NCBI GenBank assembly: GCA_027574665.1
Contig: CM050657.1
Coordinates: 23,476,700 to 23,540,699 of the forward strand
Origin: Rhynochetos jubatus
Taxonomy: Eukaryota; Chordata; Aves; Eurypygiformes; Rhynochetidae
Reading direction: 5' to 3'
Length of the DNA: 64,000 bases
In this document: in pieces, positions 61,821 to 64,000 of the stretch
Layout of the letters: each line of letters opens with the position of its first letter
Position numbering within the stretch: the first letter of the stretch is position 1
Program-made: the position numbers and the translations under genes
The notes under the pieces: model-generated
What the model saw: the letters and a program-made list of their open reading frames with translations, nothing else
What the model was told of the DNA's origin: nothing
Databases searched by the model: none

Positions 61821-64000
61821 AATGAAGTGAGCCTCCACACCAGGGCTGTGGAAAAGCTGCCTTGCAGACGCATGCAGCCCAGTCTCAGTCAATACCGACA
61901 AACTGCGCATCGGTCTGAACACTGAGTAGTGTCATAGTCGGGGCTGTCGGTCAAGTTCAGCTGCAAACCGACTGCAAGGCAGTGTCTCAAGTGTGGGCTA
62001 CAGGGCACGATCATCAAATGATGAGCTGCATAGCAATAAGGACAGCTTTCCCTGTGTTTAACTAAGCATCAAGGCCGACATTGCTGTTTTAAAGATAATT
62101 TATTCCATTTGGCCACCTTTTGTACTAGGTTCAGTCTTGTTCAGCCTCACCAGCGTTTAGCACGTCAGTCCAAACTAGAACCTTAAACGTCTAACTCCTC
62201 TCTGGAAAACAGCTTATAGAACTTGTTAAGGCTACTAACTTAAAAGCTAAATGCCTGACCAGAATAAACGATGCCTTAAAATAGGTTAGCTATAAGGTTA
62301 AGCTGTGTCTCCAACATAACATGTGTGGGTCACTAAGTTATAAGCTCCTGGAGCTGTGCAGGGTTTGTTCTTCCCCTCCAACCACCGTATTGGCACGATC
62401 ACTGTTCCCCAGATAAATCAGGGTCAGAAGATAACTGCTGTTTCATTTTGGGATGGTGACTGATGGTCCTCACCCTTTCAGTCTTTTAAACAGCAAACGT
62501 TTGTAAGATGGAGCAACAAAATTATTCCCCACAGGCACATGTGACCCTCCTTGGCTGCTTTGCTAACCTGGAAGGTACACAGGACATGGGAGACAAGAGT
62601 GTTCCCAAATCCTCCCTGCTCCTCAGCTGGGGATGCTAAGTCTTGTGCCCTCCTTTCCATGGGACCGGCATAGGTGGGCTGTGTTAAGTCATGGGTGTGC
62701 AAAAAGAAATGATGACCACAGCTCCATGGTCAAATTCCTGACTGCAATTTAGCTCTTACTCTGTGCCCTTCAGGTTTATTCCTCAATGCCCACCAGAGCA
62801 CAAGTTTCCAGCTATAATAGCACTTTCAGCTGAGTTACAGCCCAGCTCCCCAAGGCCGAATGGTTACAAAGCTACAGCAAGGTCAGCATGGTGTGTGTGG
62901 TGCCTATGAGAGATGATGATGCTGAGCCAAACTGGGACTCTTGCATTCTTGGTGGTTTTCCCCCCACAGACCAGGCAGGGTGAATGTTCAAAGCTGTGGT
63001 AACACCCTGACCCTGTTGCAGCCTTCACTGAAGACTTCTTTCCCTCCCTTGCAGGACCGAGAAGAACACAGAGAAGTGCCTGAGCTGTGGTGGCACAGCA
63101 TGAGGGGCACTGTCCTCCCTGGTGCAACTGCTTCCTCTGCTGGCAGGCGGTTCCTCCACAGTGCATTAATGCACTTGTTAAACCTTTACAAATTGAGCTT
63201 ATTTTCCCCAAATGCTGGAAAACTGAGGGGGAGGTGTGGGAGGAGTAAGATGTGGGTGCTGCTTATAGTGCTGAGCAGCATCTCCAGCAGTGAGCACACA
63301 GGGGGAATGCACTCTTCAGTCATATCATCCAGATCAATTTATTGAACTTGAAAGAAGCTGCCTCCTTTGCAGAAGTCTGTTTCAAATGTAGACATCCCCA
63401 TTTGCAGCTGAAACAATTTCTTGATAGCTGGGTGGTCTCCCTGGGCTAATGCCCCGCTTCTGGGTAGCCGGGTCACTGGCAGCATGGCAGGGCGCTGTGC
63501 AGGACTGGCTCCCTTCACATGTGGCTTGTGGTCCAGCAACTGTTACAATGATACAGCCCCTAATGCAGTCTTATTGACTGCTGGTATCAAATATGCTAGC
63601 AACCTGCTCTGACTTCCTTGATGGATTTCTTGTAATCAAGCCCATCTCTTCATCAATCTGGTTTAATCAATTTTATTGTCCATGGGGCAGAGCTGCTTGG
63701 GGGCAGGTGTAACTGGAGGTATTGAAGTAGCCTTGGAGCATGAAACAAAGGGAAGAAGAAACCCTGGGTATAAAGATGCTTGTATTCATCCTACTGAAAG
63801 CTTAACATTGTTCGGTAACAAAATATTTAATGCACTTTTATTTAAAGAAACATCTCTGAAATGAAAACAATAAACAGCTGCTGATGGCTTAATAGCTTAA
63901 GTGTAGCTGGGGCACCGAATCAATCTGAAAAGCAATTTATTGTGAGTGTATTTCAAAATGGTGGAGGTTATTGCTATGATACATCTAACCATAATGACAA
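61821..64000. other. Gene-free single-copy DNA to window end
   Basis: No gene, RNA or transposon is recognised. Frames reach 134 codons (plus, 62941-63345) with an opposite-strand frame of 115 codons over the same region, and neither resembles a known protein. The final 300 bp are AT-rich with ATTTA/TTTAAT words and no specific motif. Confidence 0.5.

Noticed and set aside
1-64000. tRNA, rRNA, CRISPR arrays, bacterial operons or phage genes
   Set aside because: No tRNA-type A/B boxes, no regularly spaced repeats and no prokaryotic gene organisation were seen. The repeats present are avian.

Overview
The window looks like nuclear DNA from a bird. It carries three CR1 LINE fragments, including one with a typical CR1 3' end. 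It also carries a complete solo LTR whose start, end and internal wording match, from memory, a widespread avian ERVL-type LTR. The rest is AT-leaning, CpG-poor single-copy DNA with short mononucleotide and dinucleotide runs, as in avian intergenic or intronic sequence. Nothing points to bacteria, archaea, phage or plasmid: there are no operons, no ribosome-binding-site/ORF pairs and no long ORFs.

I found no protein-coding gene I can defend. The longest open frames are about 210 codons (31153-31785 and 51348-51983). They match no family I recognise and overlap open frames on the other strand or in other frames. A single exon of a long-intron gene, or a lncRNA, could still be hidden here. Most of the window is therefore annotated as gene-free segments with comments.

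Layout: 1-11.6 kb is unique DNA with one AT-rich block resembling a conserved non-coding element (4.94-5.29 kb). A plus-strand CR1 with an internal deletion lies at 11.65-12.28 kb. An AT-rich block that has unusually kept its CpGs lies at 14.75-15.14 kb. Unique DNA follows to 35 kb, with a TG/TA tract (25.17-25.34 kb), a perfect 17-bp inverted repeat (26.04 kb), an open 210-codon frame (31.2 kb) and a mild CpG rise (33.0-33.96 kb). An ancient amniote repeat lies near 35.2-35.3 kb and a minus-strand CR1 at 37.89-38.46 kb. Another enhancer-like block with an octamer motif lies at 45.7-46.2 kb.

The right third is the most varied. A 46-bp segment occurs twice, identically, 3.6 kb apart (52829-52874 and 56415-56460). 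Between the copies are a CpG-retaining block with a CRE-like site (52.89-53.18 kb) and the solo LTR (53762-54274) flanked by a perfect 5-bp target duplication. At 60.64-60.83 kb there is an ordered CACCC / CCAAT / TATA / splice-donor arrangement like a polymerase II promoter with a short first exon. An old CR1 ORF2 piece follows, then a 190-bp GC- and CpG-rich island with a CTCF-like motif (61.63-61.82 kb).

I saw no convincing new multi-gene system. The best items for follow-up are the 46-bp exact duplication, the promoter-like module at 60.7 kb and the CpG-retaining AT-rich blocks. All conservation statements are inference, because no alignment could be run.
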